Notes: generated by a model not told the origin, from the sequence alone. A stretch of 64,000 nucleotides of DNA from Azolla caroliniana (GCA_043228905.1 JBHGNT010000016.1:9486001-9550000); one strand, 5' to 3'; positions 33,069-45,483 are shown, numbered from the stretch's first letter. Made by a program: numbers and translations.

Positions 33069-34735
33069 AACGAGGTGTGGTACGTAGACTCCGGCGCGTC
33101 AAACCACATGACGAGCCATAAGGAGTGGTTCTCGTACCTTGAAAAACCGATACAACCTGGAGTAGTCGCAACTGGAGACGACACTCCGCATCCGATCGCG
33201 AATGTCGGAGAAGTTCCCCTTAGCCATGTCGGGCAGAAAGGGAAACTCATGAACGTGTTCCGACAATCACGAAGAACTTGGTCTCGGTCGGACAGATCGT
33301 CGACCAAGGGATGGAGGTTCAGTTTACACACCTCGGGTGCTTCATTGAGGAAGAAGGCCGTGTGATTGCGTAAGGGCGCAGAGACGGGAGGATGTTCATC
33401 CTCGACTCCACTGATGGCGGCACCGCAATGTTCGCGAAGGGAAGAAAAACCGAGTCGGACATCGACTTGTGGCACAAGCGGATAGGCCACATCAATTACC
33501 AGCGGCTTAAAGATCTGCAATGGAAACAGGTAGTGTTCGGATTGCCCAAATTTAGTGGCCGAAAGGCACAAATTTGTGAAGCCTGCCAGCTCGGGAAGCA
33601 ACACCGACTTCCTTTCCCCAACGAGCAAAACCGGAGCCGGAATAAGCTCGACCTTATACACTCTGATGTATGGAGGCTGGCACAAAACGTTAATCTTGGC
33701 GGGAGCCGATATTTCGTCTCCTTCATCGACGACCACACGCGGCACACGTGGGTCTACCTCATTGAGAGGAAGAGCGAAGTCTTCGACTGTTTCCGGGACC
33801 TCAAAGGGTTCGTGGAAACGGAAACGGGACGAAAGATCAAGTGCCTGCGGTCGGATGGCGGGAAAGAGTACTTTTCTGGTCAATTCAACGGTTATCTACA
33901 ACAAATGGGAATTCGGCGCGAATTCAGTTGTAGATACACGCCAGAGCAGAACGGCGTGGCCGAGAGGAAGAATCGGTCAGTTGTGGAAGTGGCACGGGCA
34001 ATGTTGGAGGAGAAGATCTTGCCCAAGTTCTACTGGGCCGAGGCGGTAAGGACGGCGGTATACATCCAGAACCGGATCAGAGACGAAGTGTCGGCGCACG
34101 AGCTGTATTTCGGAATGAAGCCGAACTTGCGACACTTGAGGGTGTTCGGTAACATTGCGTATGTGCATGTACCGAAGGAGAAAAGGAGGAAGCTGGACGC
34201 AAAGGCCGAGAAATGCATCTTGGTCGGTTACTCTGACGAGCAAAAGGGTTATAAGTGCTATAACCCTCGCACCAAACAAGCGCGTGTTAGCCGCGACGTT
34301 GTGTTTGACGAGTCCGCATCCTGGTACCAGCCCCCGACTCTGAACCCCAACTCTAATCCGAGCTCTGATGATGAGGTCAGCGAGGCCGAGATGCCTCCGG
34401 ATGAGCCCGAAATCGAGACCCGCAAAGAGAGTCCGATTTCACTCCGTTTAAGTGGACCGATTGGATGACTGAGTCGGTACGACCAGTCCGATGAAGAGCC
34501 GGCGAGTAGTGGAGACTCGGCCGTGCATTCCCCGCAGAGGAAGCCGAGGAGACGGCTTACGCGCAAAGAGAAAGGGAAGAAGAAGGTGTCGTATTCCGGC
34601 ACGGATAGAAACGAGTCAGACCGACGCGAGTCCGACTCCGAGGGAACCGGTGACAGGTCTTTAAAGGTGAAGACCGTGTCGACCGAGAAGGCCTCGACAT
34701 CGGCTAATGTGAGATTACGCCGATCTACCCGCTAG
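33069..34735 (+). pseudogene. C3 protease and integrase
   Basis: Protease starts VWYVDSGASNHMTSH (catalytic DSG). A frameshift near 33250-33390 moves to the integrase frame. The HHCC finger is LWHKRIGHIN...CEACQLGKQ. The DDE core has D in LIHSDVW, D in LRSDGGKEYF and E in PEQNGVAERKN. After it come the C-terminal CILVGYSDEQKGYKCYNP and VVFDESASWYQ, then an acidic linker. Stops lie at 34466 (TGA) and 34733 (TAG). All catalytic residues are kept. Confidence 0.9.
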
Positions 34736-36908
34736 AAGAATCCTGTTTTGCGGTTCGGATACAACGAGTACATGGCGCATCATTATGCGTACATGACCCG
34801 TGTAGCGGAAGTGCGTGAGCCGGAGAGCTACGCAGAAGTGGCTAAAGACGCGAATTGGCGTGCCGCGATGGAGGAAGAGATGCACACATTGGCGGAGAAC
34901 GAGACCTGGGACCTGGTTGACGCACCAAGAGGGGTAAAACCGATTGGGTGTAGGTGGGTGTACAAGGCCAAGTACAACACCGATGGCTCGGTCAACCGGT
35001 ACAAGGCTCGGCTAGTGGCAAAGGGCTACGCGCAAAAACACGGCATCGACTACGATGAAACGTTTGCGCCGGTCGCGAAAATGACGATCGTCCGTGTTTT
35101 GCTCGCATTAGCTGCGGTGAAGGGGTGGCACTTACATCAGATGGATGTAAAGAATGCGTTCCGGCAAGGTGACCTTGAGGAACAGGTGTACATGGTACAG
35201 CCCCCCAGATTTCATTCTGGAACGAACTCCTTGGCAGTATGCCGACTGAAGAAGTCCCTTTACGGACTGAAGCAAGCCCCGTGTGCCTGGAACGCGAAGA
35301 TCACGCAACAACTGCGTCGGATGGGCTTCGTCACGTCAAAATCGGACTCTTCCCTGTTCATCCGGAAAGGTCGACTCGGACCGGTTAGTATTTTACTATA
35401 TGTTGATGACTTAGTCATCACCGGCGCCGACCTATGTGAAATCGACCGCGTGAAGCTCCAGCTTGCGGCATCGTTCGACATGAAGGATTTGGGGGACCTT
35501 CATTACTTCCTCGTGATCGAAGTGATCCGTACCCCCGAAGGCATATTGATCAGCCAACGTCACTACGTGCTAAGTATGCTCTTCAAATTTGGGATGGCCG
35601 ACTGTAAGTCAGTCTCGACTCCTCTAGACAGAACCCGTCAAGCTTCTTCCCGATACGGGGACGGTATGCGACCCGAAGAGGTACCGACAAATTGTCGGAA
35701 GCCTCATATACTTGACCATCACCCGACTCGACCTCAGTTATCCGGTCGGAGTGATCAGTCAGTTCATGGCACGACCTACCGAGGAGCACCTTCAGTGTGC
35801 GCAATGCATACTTCGGTATGTCAACGGCACTAAGGACCGGGGACTACCATATCGGACCAGTGCAGCCGCGCAGTAAGTCGGCTACACCGATGTTGATTGG
35901 GTTGGCAACGCCGCCGATCGCCGATCCACGTCCGGATACGCGTTCTCCCTCGGGAGTGTCGCGATCGCGTGGCGCAGTAAGAAGCAGCCGACAGTTGCAC
36001 TGTCGAGCACCGAAGCTGAGTACCGAGGAGCGGCTGTCGCGACATGCGAAGCCATATGGTTGAAGCGGCTACTTAAGGACCTGCAAGAGGAGGTGTCAGA
36101 TCCGACGACGATCTACTGCAACAACCTCAGCAGCATCCAGCTCGCGAAAAACCCCGTTTTCCACGCACGGACCAAGCACATTGAGGTGCACTACCATTTC
36201 GTCCGTGAGCGTGTCCTTTCCGGTGATGTCGAACTTCAGTACGTTCCGACGGATCGGAAGACTGCCGACATCTTCACTAAGCCCCTTGGTCTGGACAAGT
36301 TGCGGCAATTCTCTGGTGCGCTCGGATTGCGTCACCTCGACGTGCCAAACTTGAGGGGGAGAACAGTCCCGAATGACCAAGCAAAGCAGCAAGAAAGGAG
36401 CGGAGGTCGCGACACCGAGTCGGTTGACTCGGCTGTTGACTCGGTTGTCGAGTTCGACTTCGGATCGGCTGAAGAAGCCGAGGACGGACCCGCGGAAAAG
36501 TCCGAAAGCGGACAGAAGGGGAGCAGCCGAAGGAGAGAGCCGAAGCCAACCACGCATGGGGAAGATGACGCCACCAAGGGCGAGATGACCGAAGACGAGT
36601 TGGAGACAGCCAACTCACACGAGAGCGAAAACCGATCGGAGGTAGCCGAGTCGGTTCGGATGTTTGATTCAGATACGCTGAATCAACCGAGGCCCAAGCG
36701 GAAGAAAAGGTAGCAGGAGAAGCGTCAACACCGCAACAGCAGAAGAGCTGATAAGGGCCGCATGAGCAGACAAGCCGACCGGAAGGGTCGAAGCGCGCGG
36801 AGTCGAACAGGTCGAGGAGCGCGAGCGAGGCGTGAAGCCAGGAGGAACCGGAGCTGTGAACCCGAGGATCCCGAAGAGCCTCAAGTTGAGCTTGAGGGGG
36901 AGTGTTGA
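34736..36908 (+). pseudogene. C3 reverse transcriptase, RNase H and charged tail
   Basis: The RT begins near YAEVAKDANWRAAMEEEM and has WHLHQMDVKNAF and the active site YVDD near 35400. A frameshift near 35640 and a TAA at 35875 precede RNase H ([32 protein letters not shown]-like, [10 protein letters not shown]). From 36353 a tail of about 185 residues follows: acidic Ser/Glu-rich, a basic RPKRKKR cluster before a TAG at 36711, then an Arg-rich stretch ending QVELEGEC with TGA at 36906. The final stop therefore uses the first bases of the LTR. The same tail is in C1 and C2. Confidence 0.9.
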
Positions 36909-36922
36909 GAGACAAGCTCAAC
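36886..36922 (+). promoter_or_regulatory. C3 polypurine tract in a hairpin
   Basis: AGGGGGAG ends at 36902. GTTGAGCTTG (36886-36895) pairs exactly with CAAGCTCAAC (36913-36922) in the LTR. Confidence 0.85.
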
Positions 36923-37303
36923 ATCGATCGGTCGGCTGAAGAAGCTGAGGACCGGATCGGTTGGGACCGATCGGTTAGGCCGAGTGCGTAAACTGGGAGG
37001 CCGTTAGGAAAGATATTCTGTGAGGAATATATTTGGGAGTTAGTGTAGAAGCTCTTAAAGAGCATTGAAGTATGGTCAATACTTCGGTCAGTCCTTCGAG
37101 GACTTGTATAAAAGTGTTCATGGAACACACATATGTATAGAGTAGTGAATCAAGATCTTTTGTTGAATATAGTTCTTGTGTTTTCTCTCTCTCACTCTCT
37201 CTGTCTCTCCCGCATATACTGTGTAAGCTCAAGCTCTCCATTAAACTTGAGTTTTCTTCCTTCTGTTCGGTCTTCATACTTGCTTCTGCACGTTACTTTT
37301 ACA
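36903..37303 (+). repeat. C3 3' LTR
   Basis: 401 bp, near identical to 31617-31994 apart from the 24-bp indel and scattered changes. TATA at 37107. It is followed by AGTCC. Confidence 0.95.
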
Positions 37304-39050
37304 AGTCCACTAGTTGGCACCGCTCCTGCTCTATTTGGTCCAATATTTGCAGGAACTGACTAGAGCGCACCTGTAATTCCACGAGCTCCTTGTTTAGAGA
37401 TACTATTTGTGCAACCACTATATCTTGTGTAGTCCTGAGGGCGGCTGCAGCATTGTGTTCTGTCTCCTAGAGCTTGGTCGTCTGGTCATGGAGAAGTTTT
37501 TGTAGCTCGGCTTTCCTTTTCGTTGCTTGCTCCTTTATTTTGGCTGCCTCGGCTTTGGCTGTGTCGTAACGTTCCATGGCTGTTTGAACGATAAGTTCTT
37601 CCTTATATCAACAGATAGCATCTTCGAACGGAGCCGTGTTGTGATCGCCCTCAGTTTGGGTTGTTTCACTGTGCATCGCACAGGGGCTGGGTGGTTCTGT
37701 TTGGGTAGATATATCGACCATTGCGACACAACTTCGTAGTTCTGTTTGGGTCGACGCATCGTGTGGGTGGTAGGGGGCAAGCCGAGCAAAGTGAACTCGA
37801 TGTTTGTCTGGAGTCGTGCCTCTAGTCTGGCCAAGCAACGTTCTGATGCTTGCCACAACTCGGTGGCGGTCTTGGCTTGCTTTCATGCTTCTTTGCTGCT
37901 AATGGCCATATCTTTAGCCGCGCGTGTAGTCCTTGCCAGCTCGCGGTAAACCTCGACAAGCGTCATGTTGAGGTTGGGTAGCTCAATGCATGTGTGACGT
38001 TTCTTCGTGGCTCTCTTCCCTCCTACTTTTTATAACTTGGGCTCGTCGTCAGATTCCATTTCGTTGGCCAACGCCCTTTCCACCATCTATTGGTCGCCAT
38101 GTTCTTGGGCCATACGGGCCGCGGCAGCGACTTGGAGGCGGGCAAGGAAATCAATGAGTTCATAAGTCGTGCCGTGTTGTAAAATGGCACCGAGCTCATG
38201 TGATTCGGCTGGTAAGTCCTTGAAGGTCGTTACCTCTTCGTCTGAGAACTGTGATTGTTGCCCTTGTTCAATCTAACCGGTCAGAGCGAGGGGTTTAGCC
38301 GTCACGACTGCGACTGTCTTCTTTGGTACATTGACCAGTTGCTGGTCCTCGGCTGAGGAGTCAGTGGTTGTTCCTTCCTCGCTGTGATGTTGTAGGTGGA
38401 GTTTCTTGGCGGGGTTGAGTTTTGGGCTACAAGTTCGTTGTGATCCCGCTTCTATTGGATCATCGGGGAGTGATCTATACGCATACCGGATTTTCGGTTG
38501 TCTGTTTTCTGCTCTGAGCGTGGAGTGGTTGCAGGTCATGGGGACGTGATACAAATCGTGGAGGATTGAGGTTTGCTGCTCTCCCAAATGGTAATGTTGT
38601 TGGGGGCCTTATGGTTCTTCGACTTGGCTCAAGGCAAGTTGAGGTGTGCGTCGGTGTTTCGTCCTGCCATTCGTCCTGTGGCAACTGCAGGGCTCTTGGT
38701 TTTCTGTCCTAGGTGGGTAGAACTGGTAGGGCCAATGTTTGGCGAGGTGGGGTCATGGTTTGGGGAGTGTAAAGTATGGCCAGATACTATGCAAACACTC
38801 GAAGGAAACACTTACCTTATTGGAAGGAGGCCAATGCGGCACAAATTCCTTCCCCAGTGAGTATACCCCAATCAATAGCTTTGCCTCGATATGCCGTGAT
38901 GATTAAGCGGCGCTCTTCTTGGGTATGCTATATGCATTGGAGGTGATATATCCATACTCCAAAAGAAAATGGGCCAGATTTCCGAAAAATTCATTGGAAC
39001 CTCCATGGTTGGGGCGTGGTGCCCCCGAAATCCTCTGTTCTACCTACCAT
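37304..39050 (-). pseudogene. G3b coiled-coil ORF, N-terminal part
   Basis: ATG at 39050 lies nine bases after the integrase stop at 39060. After one frameshift it reads NEFFGNLAHFLLEYGYI and then LIITAYRGKAIDWGILTGEG, clearly the N-terminal domain of the G3a ORF. Further down is Pro/Ser/Glu-rich sequence (PKLNPAKKLHLQHHSEEG, DEEVTTFKDLPAESHELG). Coiled-coil sequence (VEVYRELARTTRAAKDMA, ASERCLARLEARL) then runs up to the C3 insertion. It has many stops. Position between integrase and 3' LTR is where some plant gypsy elements carry an env-like ORF, but I see no signal peptide or membrane segment. Confidence 0.65.
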
Positions 39051-39059
39051 GGGTTGATT

Positions 39060-39679
39060 CTAGCTATGTTGTTGTTCGGCGAAGGGGTTTGGTGGTGTCG
39101 GGACGCAGTATGTCTTCAATAGAAATCCATTGAATCAATTCTTCAAGATTTCCCCAGCCAATGTGCCGAGCTCGAACGTTCCGTTGAAATCGTCGACAAT
39201 CTAGAATGGTCCCGTCCACCAAAACCGAAGTTTTACTAGCATTGACCCGAGTCTGTTTTGGAACACAAGGACCAATCTACCGATCTCGAAAGAATTTTCG
39301 GTATCTCAGCGATGGAGATCCACGAAAGCTTTCATTTTTCCTTGGCCTTGTTCTAATTAGTTGAGACTGGCTATTCGTTCTTCCCTAAGTTCGAGTAATT
39401 GTTCTAGCCGTTTGTGTTCGGACACGGATTCGGACGCAGATTTGGACAATCGTTCTATTACTTGCACTCGGACACTTCAAACCTGAAATTCGATCGGCAT
39501 TATGGCTTCGAAGCCGAAAGTCATTCAAAAGGGCGTGGATCTGATGCTTGTCTTGAAAGCGGTGCGGTAGGCCCACAGTGCACTGTGTAATTTATCAACC
39601 CAATCCGTTTGAAGCTCGTTCATGATTTTCTTGAGAATCATCTGTAGGGTCTTATTCGTAGACTCGGCCAATCTATTGG
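39060..39679 (-). pseudogene. G3b integrase C-terminal half
   Basis: Minus strand: RLAESTNKTLQMILKKI (with the catalytic Glu), WVDKLHSALWAYRTAFKTS, STPFRLTFG-like, then GTFELGTLAGEI and FLLKTYCVPTPPNPFAE before the stop. It matches the G4 integrase in order and wording, so the families are related. It is cut at 39679 by the G4 LTR (ATTGG at 39675-39679). Confidence 0.8.
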
Positions 39680-40118
39680 TGTTGCCCGTCGGAATAGTAA
39701 CCGACGGAAAAGCGCGTAGGAATAGGAAATAATATAAGATCATAACGCATGTAACGGTTCACGCAGGAAGCATGAACGGCTAAATAGACCCTGCGTATAT
39801 AAAGTGCAGAAAACCTCTGATAGAGGTAGCGTGTATTTTGGAATGTAAGGAAGCGTATCATAATAGAATTCTATCTTCTCTGAAAGTCTGTGTATAGCTA
39901 TGGCTAAACTATTGTGTGTCTGGAATACCTGAGCGTGTAAGAACGTGAGTGTAATTACAGATAAGGTGTCGGTGGTAGCCGTCTCCCTTATACGCTGATA
40001 GGTTACAGGGGAACATTCCCCTACGCATTACGCATATACACCACCATTCGTTGTTCCACAATCACTTGGAGGTCTAGGTCGAAGGACTAACCGTAGACCG
40101 TGTTCCTAATCGGTAACA
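39680..40118 (+). repeat. G4 5' LTR
   Basis: 439 bp, from TGTTGCCCGTCGG to CCTAATCGGTAACA. Strongly similar to both 438-bp LTRs of G5. TATATAAAG near 39796. No 3' partner was found. Confidence 0.85.
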
Positions 40119-40140
40119 CTTTTGGCACGCCTGGTGATCT
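40119..40140 (+). promoter_or_regulatory. G4 primer-binding site
   Basis: CTTTTGGCACGCCTGGTGA directly after the LTR; TGG at 40123. I could not name the tRNA from memory. Confidence 0.65.
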
Positions 40141-40154
40141 GTGTCTTCTCATAG

Positions 40155-42373
40155 ACGAACAACGACGAATGGATGTTTAGCCGTAGACGCCCCAGAGAAC
40201 CAACACGACAAGACCGGCCAATCAGAATGTCCGTCACACGCTAGGTAGACGAACGCGCACGACAAAAGCCTCGCCTCAGCGACCTCAGTACTACCTGTCG
40301 TGATTACAAAGGCTATTCTTTGCTCTCCAAATACCTCAACGATACGCAGCGAGCACGCTTACCTCAGCCACCTTGTGGTCTTTCCCGACCCACAGTAGCC
40401 CCCAACATGGCCTTTGCTTATCCCCGCTTTAACGGCGAAACCGACGCCGCAACCCATATTCAAATATTCCTTAATGTATGGAATGCGAACCACATGGTGC
40501 AGAGGCTTTCGGAGGCGGTAGCGCACCAGTAAAAAATGACGGAGTTCGGGTTAACATTGGATGGGCGAGCGGCGTTTTGGCATTCACAAATGGATTTACC
40601 AGCCCTCACAACCGTTGATCAGCTGCAGTCCGCTTTCTTGTGGTTCCTCGGACAGTTCTACACGATTAAGCAACTACCAACCGAGACGATCGCAGACTTC
40701 AACTTACGTTTCCAAAATTTACGGCAAAAACTAGAACGCAACCCCGCAGAGGACGAGGCTCGAGAGACATTTCTAGCAGCGTTACGCCGACCCATACGGG
40801 CAACGCTCAACAACAATACCATGAAAGGGGAAACAACGGATATGGTCATTGAACGAGCATTACAACTCGAGCTGGACGAGGAGGAGGAAAGGTTTTCTAT
40901 GTCCTCCTTACGACAAGTGTTACCCCAAGACGAGGAATGCTAGTTTCGTCAAGCGATCCAATGCACGATTTGCTTGAATTTGGGGCATTCCGCAGTGGAG
41001 TGCAACATGCAAATCCACTGCCCAATCTACCACTCGAAGGCTCACACAGTCAAACAATGCGAATACAATATGTTGAACAGAGCCACTCCCACAGTTCGCA
41101 GCATGGACACACAACGTCCCCCATGCCATGCTGAACAAAGGAGCCAAGAAGACCGACCACAGTACATGGAGCGCAACCCATGTGACGACCGGCACCACCG
41201 GAATCGCCGAAATAACAACGACTCCGAGGAAGACGAACCAGAGGATGAGGCTTATCGTGGACATTTGAGTTATGCTAAAGGGGGCTGGCGCTATGAGAAT
41301 CACCGGCCGACAAACAAACGTGGTGGCTTCAATGGTTATCGTGGGAAGCCGCGGCAATATCTAGATCACCGGCGTTACGAGGAAAGCTCGGGCGATGAGC
41401 GACACCACGAACCACGACGTGACCAACAGCAACCACCGTCTGCGTTCCGACAACCAAGGCCGAACCGTGAGGAGCAAGTTACACCTGGGGATCGGCACAC
41501 ACCACCACGAGCCGAGAAGGGCAAATCAAGCATCCATTGTCAGCAGCCCGGACATTATGCCATGCAATGCCCAACACGCAAGGGCAAGGGGCCCACCGTC
41601 AATACTATTACGGCGGAAGTACAACAAGTCATGACACGCCAGCAAACAAAAACGACTGATTGGGCTGTGCAAGATGAGATACAACGACAAGCCCAAGCAT
41701 GGGTGGAAAAAGCCAACACGACCAATACAGAGCGCATGCGGAGGGAGTCCGCGAATGCGAGGGAAGGAGTAGCGGATGAAGGACTGGTTCCAGACCCCAT
41801 TTGGCAGGCATTAGCGGGCTATGAAATAACGTTAACCATGGAGAAACTACTGCAGTTAGTCCCACGCTTCCGCCAGACCATGGAAGAACGGGTGACGGGC
41901 ATACCCAGGGTGAGCGTCGCTACAAACCTTACATATGTTAGCGACGGCCCGCCTGTAGTGGATCACCACAACCCGGTTATTACGCTAATATTACACGGAC
42001 AGGAAATTCCTGGATGCGTAATGGATGGCCGCTCATGCATCAATGTAATTAGCGTGAAAACTTGCGAACAGTTAGGCATTTCAGAATGGGAGGCTTGCCC
42101 ATTCTGGCTCCGAATGGCAGATACCCGCTCATTACAACCATTGGGGTTAATTCACAAGATAGGCATTATCGTGGGCGGACATTGTTTCGACATCTTGGCG
42201 GTCTTCCTCGCCTTGGACGCCCCAGGGGTGTACCCAGTGCTTTCTGGGCTGACCATGGCTTTGGGCAGCAAATATCAAGCAAAGCTGGCAACACAAGTGA
42301 ATCAATTTCCGACACGGGCGCACTAAGGTTCGCGTACCTACGAAAGGAAGCACGCCACAACCCAAGGGTATAA
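40155..42373 (+). pseudogene. G4 gag and protease
   Basis: Frame 0. Gag: MAFAYPRFNGETDAATHI, FLNVWNANHMVQ, GRAAFWHSQ, FNLRFQNLRQKL and RALQLELDEEEE. The first zinc knuckle is CTICLNLGHSAVEC; in the second (IHCQQPGHYAMQC) the first Cys is lost. Stops: TAA 40530 (TCA in G5) and TAG 40941 (CAG in G5). Protease: GCVMDGRSCINVIS in place of a D-G-G or D-S-G signature, then ADTRSLQPLG and APGVYPVLSG. The frame ends at 42326 and pol continues one frame over. A 30-bp in-frame gap relative to G5 lies near 40648. Confidence 0.85.
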
Positions 42374-44280
42374 CACCGTTATACGCAGAAGATATAAATA
42401 TGTTGGTTGGGGTGGAGGGTGCAGAATTAGAGGCATACCTAGATGAGCACCCTCAGATCATTCCGCTATTCGAAATCGACGTCATCGCAACTGCGGCAGA
42501 ATATGCCACGACCACTAGTCTCCACGATGAGGCTTACGAACCAAACCCAGAGTCCATATTGGAACTCAGCAGAGCACGGGAGGCATTCGAAAGGGAAATG
42601 GAAATTTCACGACGATTCACCGCCTCCGCCTTGGAAGAAGTAAATGTGGGTACGGAGTCGGAACCCCGTTTCCTCTCCATTGCAAAGGAATTAAGGTCGG
42701 ACCAGAGAAACACAATGATCGCACTACTCACGAAATATAAAGATGTGTTCGCTTGGGCTCACGAGGACATGAAGGGGTTACATCCCAAGTTCTATCAGCA
42801 TAAGATCAATTTAGCAACCGATGCGAAACCCGTCCAGCAGTGCCGCTACCGCATGAACCCGAACTACGCGACCCGCGTGAAAGAAGAAATTGACAAGCTC
42901 CTGAAGGCGGGGTTCATACGGCCAGTTAAACAAGCGACATGGTTAAGCCCGATAGTCGTCGTTCCAAAGAAAAACGGTAAAATACGGGTATGCGTAGATT
43001 ACCAAAAATTAAACGTCGTAACCATTATGGACGCATTTCCCTTACCCTTCACCGATAGCGTACTGGACGTCGTCGCAGGACATGAGATGTACAGTTTTTT
43101 AGATGGCTTCAGTGGCTATAACCAGGTATGCATGCATCCCGAGGACCAAGAAAAGACGGCATTTGTCACGGACTAGGGAGTCTATGTGGCAGTCGTCATG
43201 ATGTTCGAGCTTCAGACGGCACCGACAACATTTCAACGGACAATTACGGAGATCTTTGGGGAATACATTCCAGAGATCATGCAAGTTTTTTTAGAGGACT
43301 TTGTGGTATATGGGAGAACAATAGACCATTTTACACACTTACAACTGTGCCTGGAACGTTGCCGCACCGCATGCTTAAGCCTGAATCCCGCAAAATGTGC
43401 TTTCGGCGTGACCAGTGGGACTCTCCTGGGCCATATAGTCAGCAAAGAGGGAATAGTGGTTGATCCGAACAAGATCTCCGCGATTACGCAAGCCAAAACT
43501 CCGACAAACGCCAAATCGCTCAACCATTTTTTAGGACAAATACAGTGGCATAGTCGGATGATACGGTGTTTGGCGGACTTCGCCACGCCGTTACATGCTG
43601 TCGTACATCGGACTCCTTTCCAATGGACTGTAACAGAGGATAAGGCCTATGAGGCACTTAAGATAATGCTCACACAGGCCCCCGTCGTACAACCAGCAGT
43701 TTGGGCGAAGCCATTCCACGTGTTCGTCGATGCCTCGGACATAGCTATAGGAAGTGCACTAATGCAGCTCACCGAACCAAACTAGTACCAGCTAGTGTAG
43801 TATGCTAGTCGCAAATTATCAACAACAGAGCGTAACTATTCCACAACGGAGCGGGAGGCGCTAGGGATGATCTATAGCATCAATAAATTCTGGCATTATT
43901 TACTAGGGAGGAAATTCACGTTCCACGTGGATCATTCGACGCTGCTGTATGTGGTGGAGAAACAAACCCTGACGGGGAAATTGGTGCGGTGGATGTTGCT
44001 GCTCCAAGAATTCGATTTCGTAATCCAGCACTGACCAGGGACGCAACACACAGTGGCGGATTTTTTTAGCAAACTCGAGAATGGAGAAACAGTAAAGAAA
44101 GATGACGCCGATTTTCCGGACGCCGACATCCTGCGGGTAGCAGCACTAGTAGAAAGAACGGAATCGACCTTTCCAGACCGGTGGCTTATGGAAATGACGT
44201 ACTTTTTGACTACGGGACTGCCTCCACCACAATTACGCATGGACGAGAAGAAACGACTAGTGGTCACTTCTGCCTCGTAG
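42374..44280 (+). pseudogene. G4 reverse transcriptase and RNase H
   Basis: RT motifs: IRPVKQATWLSPIVVVPKKN, IRVCVDYQKLN, MYSFLDGFSGYNQV and TAPTTFQRTITEIFG. The active site is VFLEDFVVYG, where the first Asp of FLDD is Glu. Then SLNPAKCAFGVTSGTLLGHI and LNHFLGQIQWHSRM. RNase H: VFVDASDIAIGSALMQ, TTEREALGMIYSI and FHVDHSTLLYVVEK. Stops at the FVTD-TAG-GVYV position (43174), after LTEPN (43783) and nearby break the frame; most sit at Trp positions. Dead copy. Confidence 0.9.
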
Positions 44281-45483
44281 AAGGAGTTTTATATCACAAA
44301 GGTAGTGATGGCATTTGGTGACGTGGGGTATGTTAGGACGAGAAGGAAGCAGTTTTACGGGAGGCGCACTACGGCACGACAGGCGGCCATTACGCGGGCG
44401 ACGTTACAGCCCGGAAAATATGGCAGGTGGGCTTATGGTGGACAACAACATAGAAGGACACATCCGAGTATTATAGAAAGTGTGATTTGTGTCAACGGAT
44501 GGGCCAGCCCGCGGAGAGCGCAAGGATGCCACACCAGCCCGTATTATCGTTACACCCCTTCCAAAAGTGGGGATTGGATTTTGTGGGCCCCTTCACACCG
44601 GCGGCAGCCCGTACGGGCAATAAATACATATTGGTAGCTATGGATTATTGCACCAAGTGGGTAGAAGCAAAGGCACTACGTGAAAATATGGCGGCTGTCA
44701 CAGCTAGATTCGTTTACGAGCACATCTGGTGCCGGTTCGGCTGTCCGATTGAGCTCATCAGTAACCAGCGGAGTCACTTTCTCAATACGGTGGTTCGGGA
44801 ACTAACACATCATTACGTCATAGTCCACAAGAAGAGTACGCCATATTATCCACAGGCGAATGGGTTAGCGAAATCTACCAACAAGATGTTGCAGACCATC
44901 TTGAAGAAAATCGTCAATAAAAATAGAACGGACGGGGATACCAAATTACAGAGTGCGTTAAGGGCATACAGAACCAGCTACAAAACAAGCATACAGTCAA
45001 CACCATTTCGGCTAGCGTTTGGGCTGGAGGCTGTGATGCCGGTAGAATTTCAGGTACCCAGTTTGCGGATTCAGGTACAGAACCGACTATTAGAAGCCAA
45101 GTCGAAGGAGGTACGGCTCCACCAACTACTCGAACTCGGGGAAAAACACGTACACAACATGGTTGTGTTGGAGCAGGAACAACGACAGCATAAAGCCTTT
45201 GTGGATTGACATCGGAACGCAAGGGAAAAGGAGTTCCCCGTCGGTCGAGCGGTGCTGGTTTTCCAAACCCACATGGGCCATATGCCAGGGAAGTTACGAT
45301 TCCGCTGGACCGGCCCATATTGGATAATTGGAGCGGAACAAGGCACGTTCCAATTAGGTACACTGGCCGGGGAAGTAGTACGGCAAAAGGTGAATGGGTT
45401 TCGGCTCAAACCTTACCTGGGCCCTACGCCACCTAACCCATTCACCGCCGAACGGGACAGAGCTGGAGAACCCGCAGCATAAA
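44281..45483 (+). pseudogene. G4 integrase
   Basis: CQRMGQPAESARMP, then the core: D in WGLDFVGPF kept, the second Asp changed to Asn (LISNQRSHF) and the Glu changed to Lys (GLAKSTNK, GLAESTNK in G3b). The C-terminal part has AYRTSYKTSIQSTPFRLAFG, AVLVFQTHMGHMPGKLRFRW and FRLKPYLGPTPPNPF, with a stop at 45481. Two of three catalytic residues are gone. Confidence 0.85.

Larger units (their letters stand above)
31617..37303 (+). mobile_element. C3: structurally complete copia retrotransposon
   Basis: 5,687 bp with LTRs of 378 and 401 bp, primer site, one gag-pol frame, polypurine tract, and the duplication AGTCC on both sides (31612-31616 and 37304-37308). The LTRs differ mainly by a 24-bp indel near their start, so the insertion is fairly young. 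The coding frame has five nonsense codons or more and at least two frameshifts, so it is not autonomous now. It sits in the coiled-coil ORF of G3b. Confidence 0.95.

Noticed and set aside
37304-39050. Host gene for a coiled-coil protein
   Set aside because: It follows gypsy integrase on the same strand, is repeated in three other elements, and ends at an LTR.
39670-39700. Continuation of the G3b integrase frame into 39680 (GNTNRLAE)
   Set aside because: The extra residues come from the G4 LTR start, as shown by the identical LTR start of G5; coincidental open frame.
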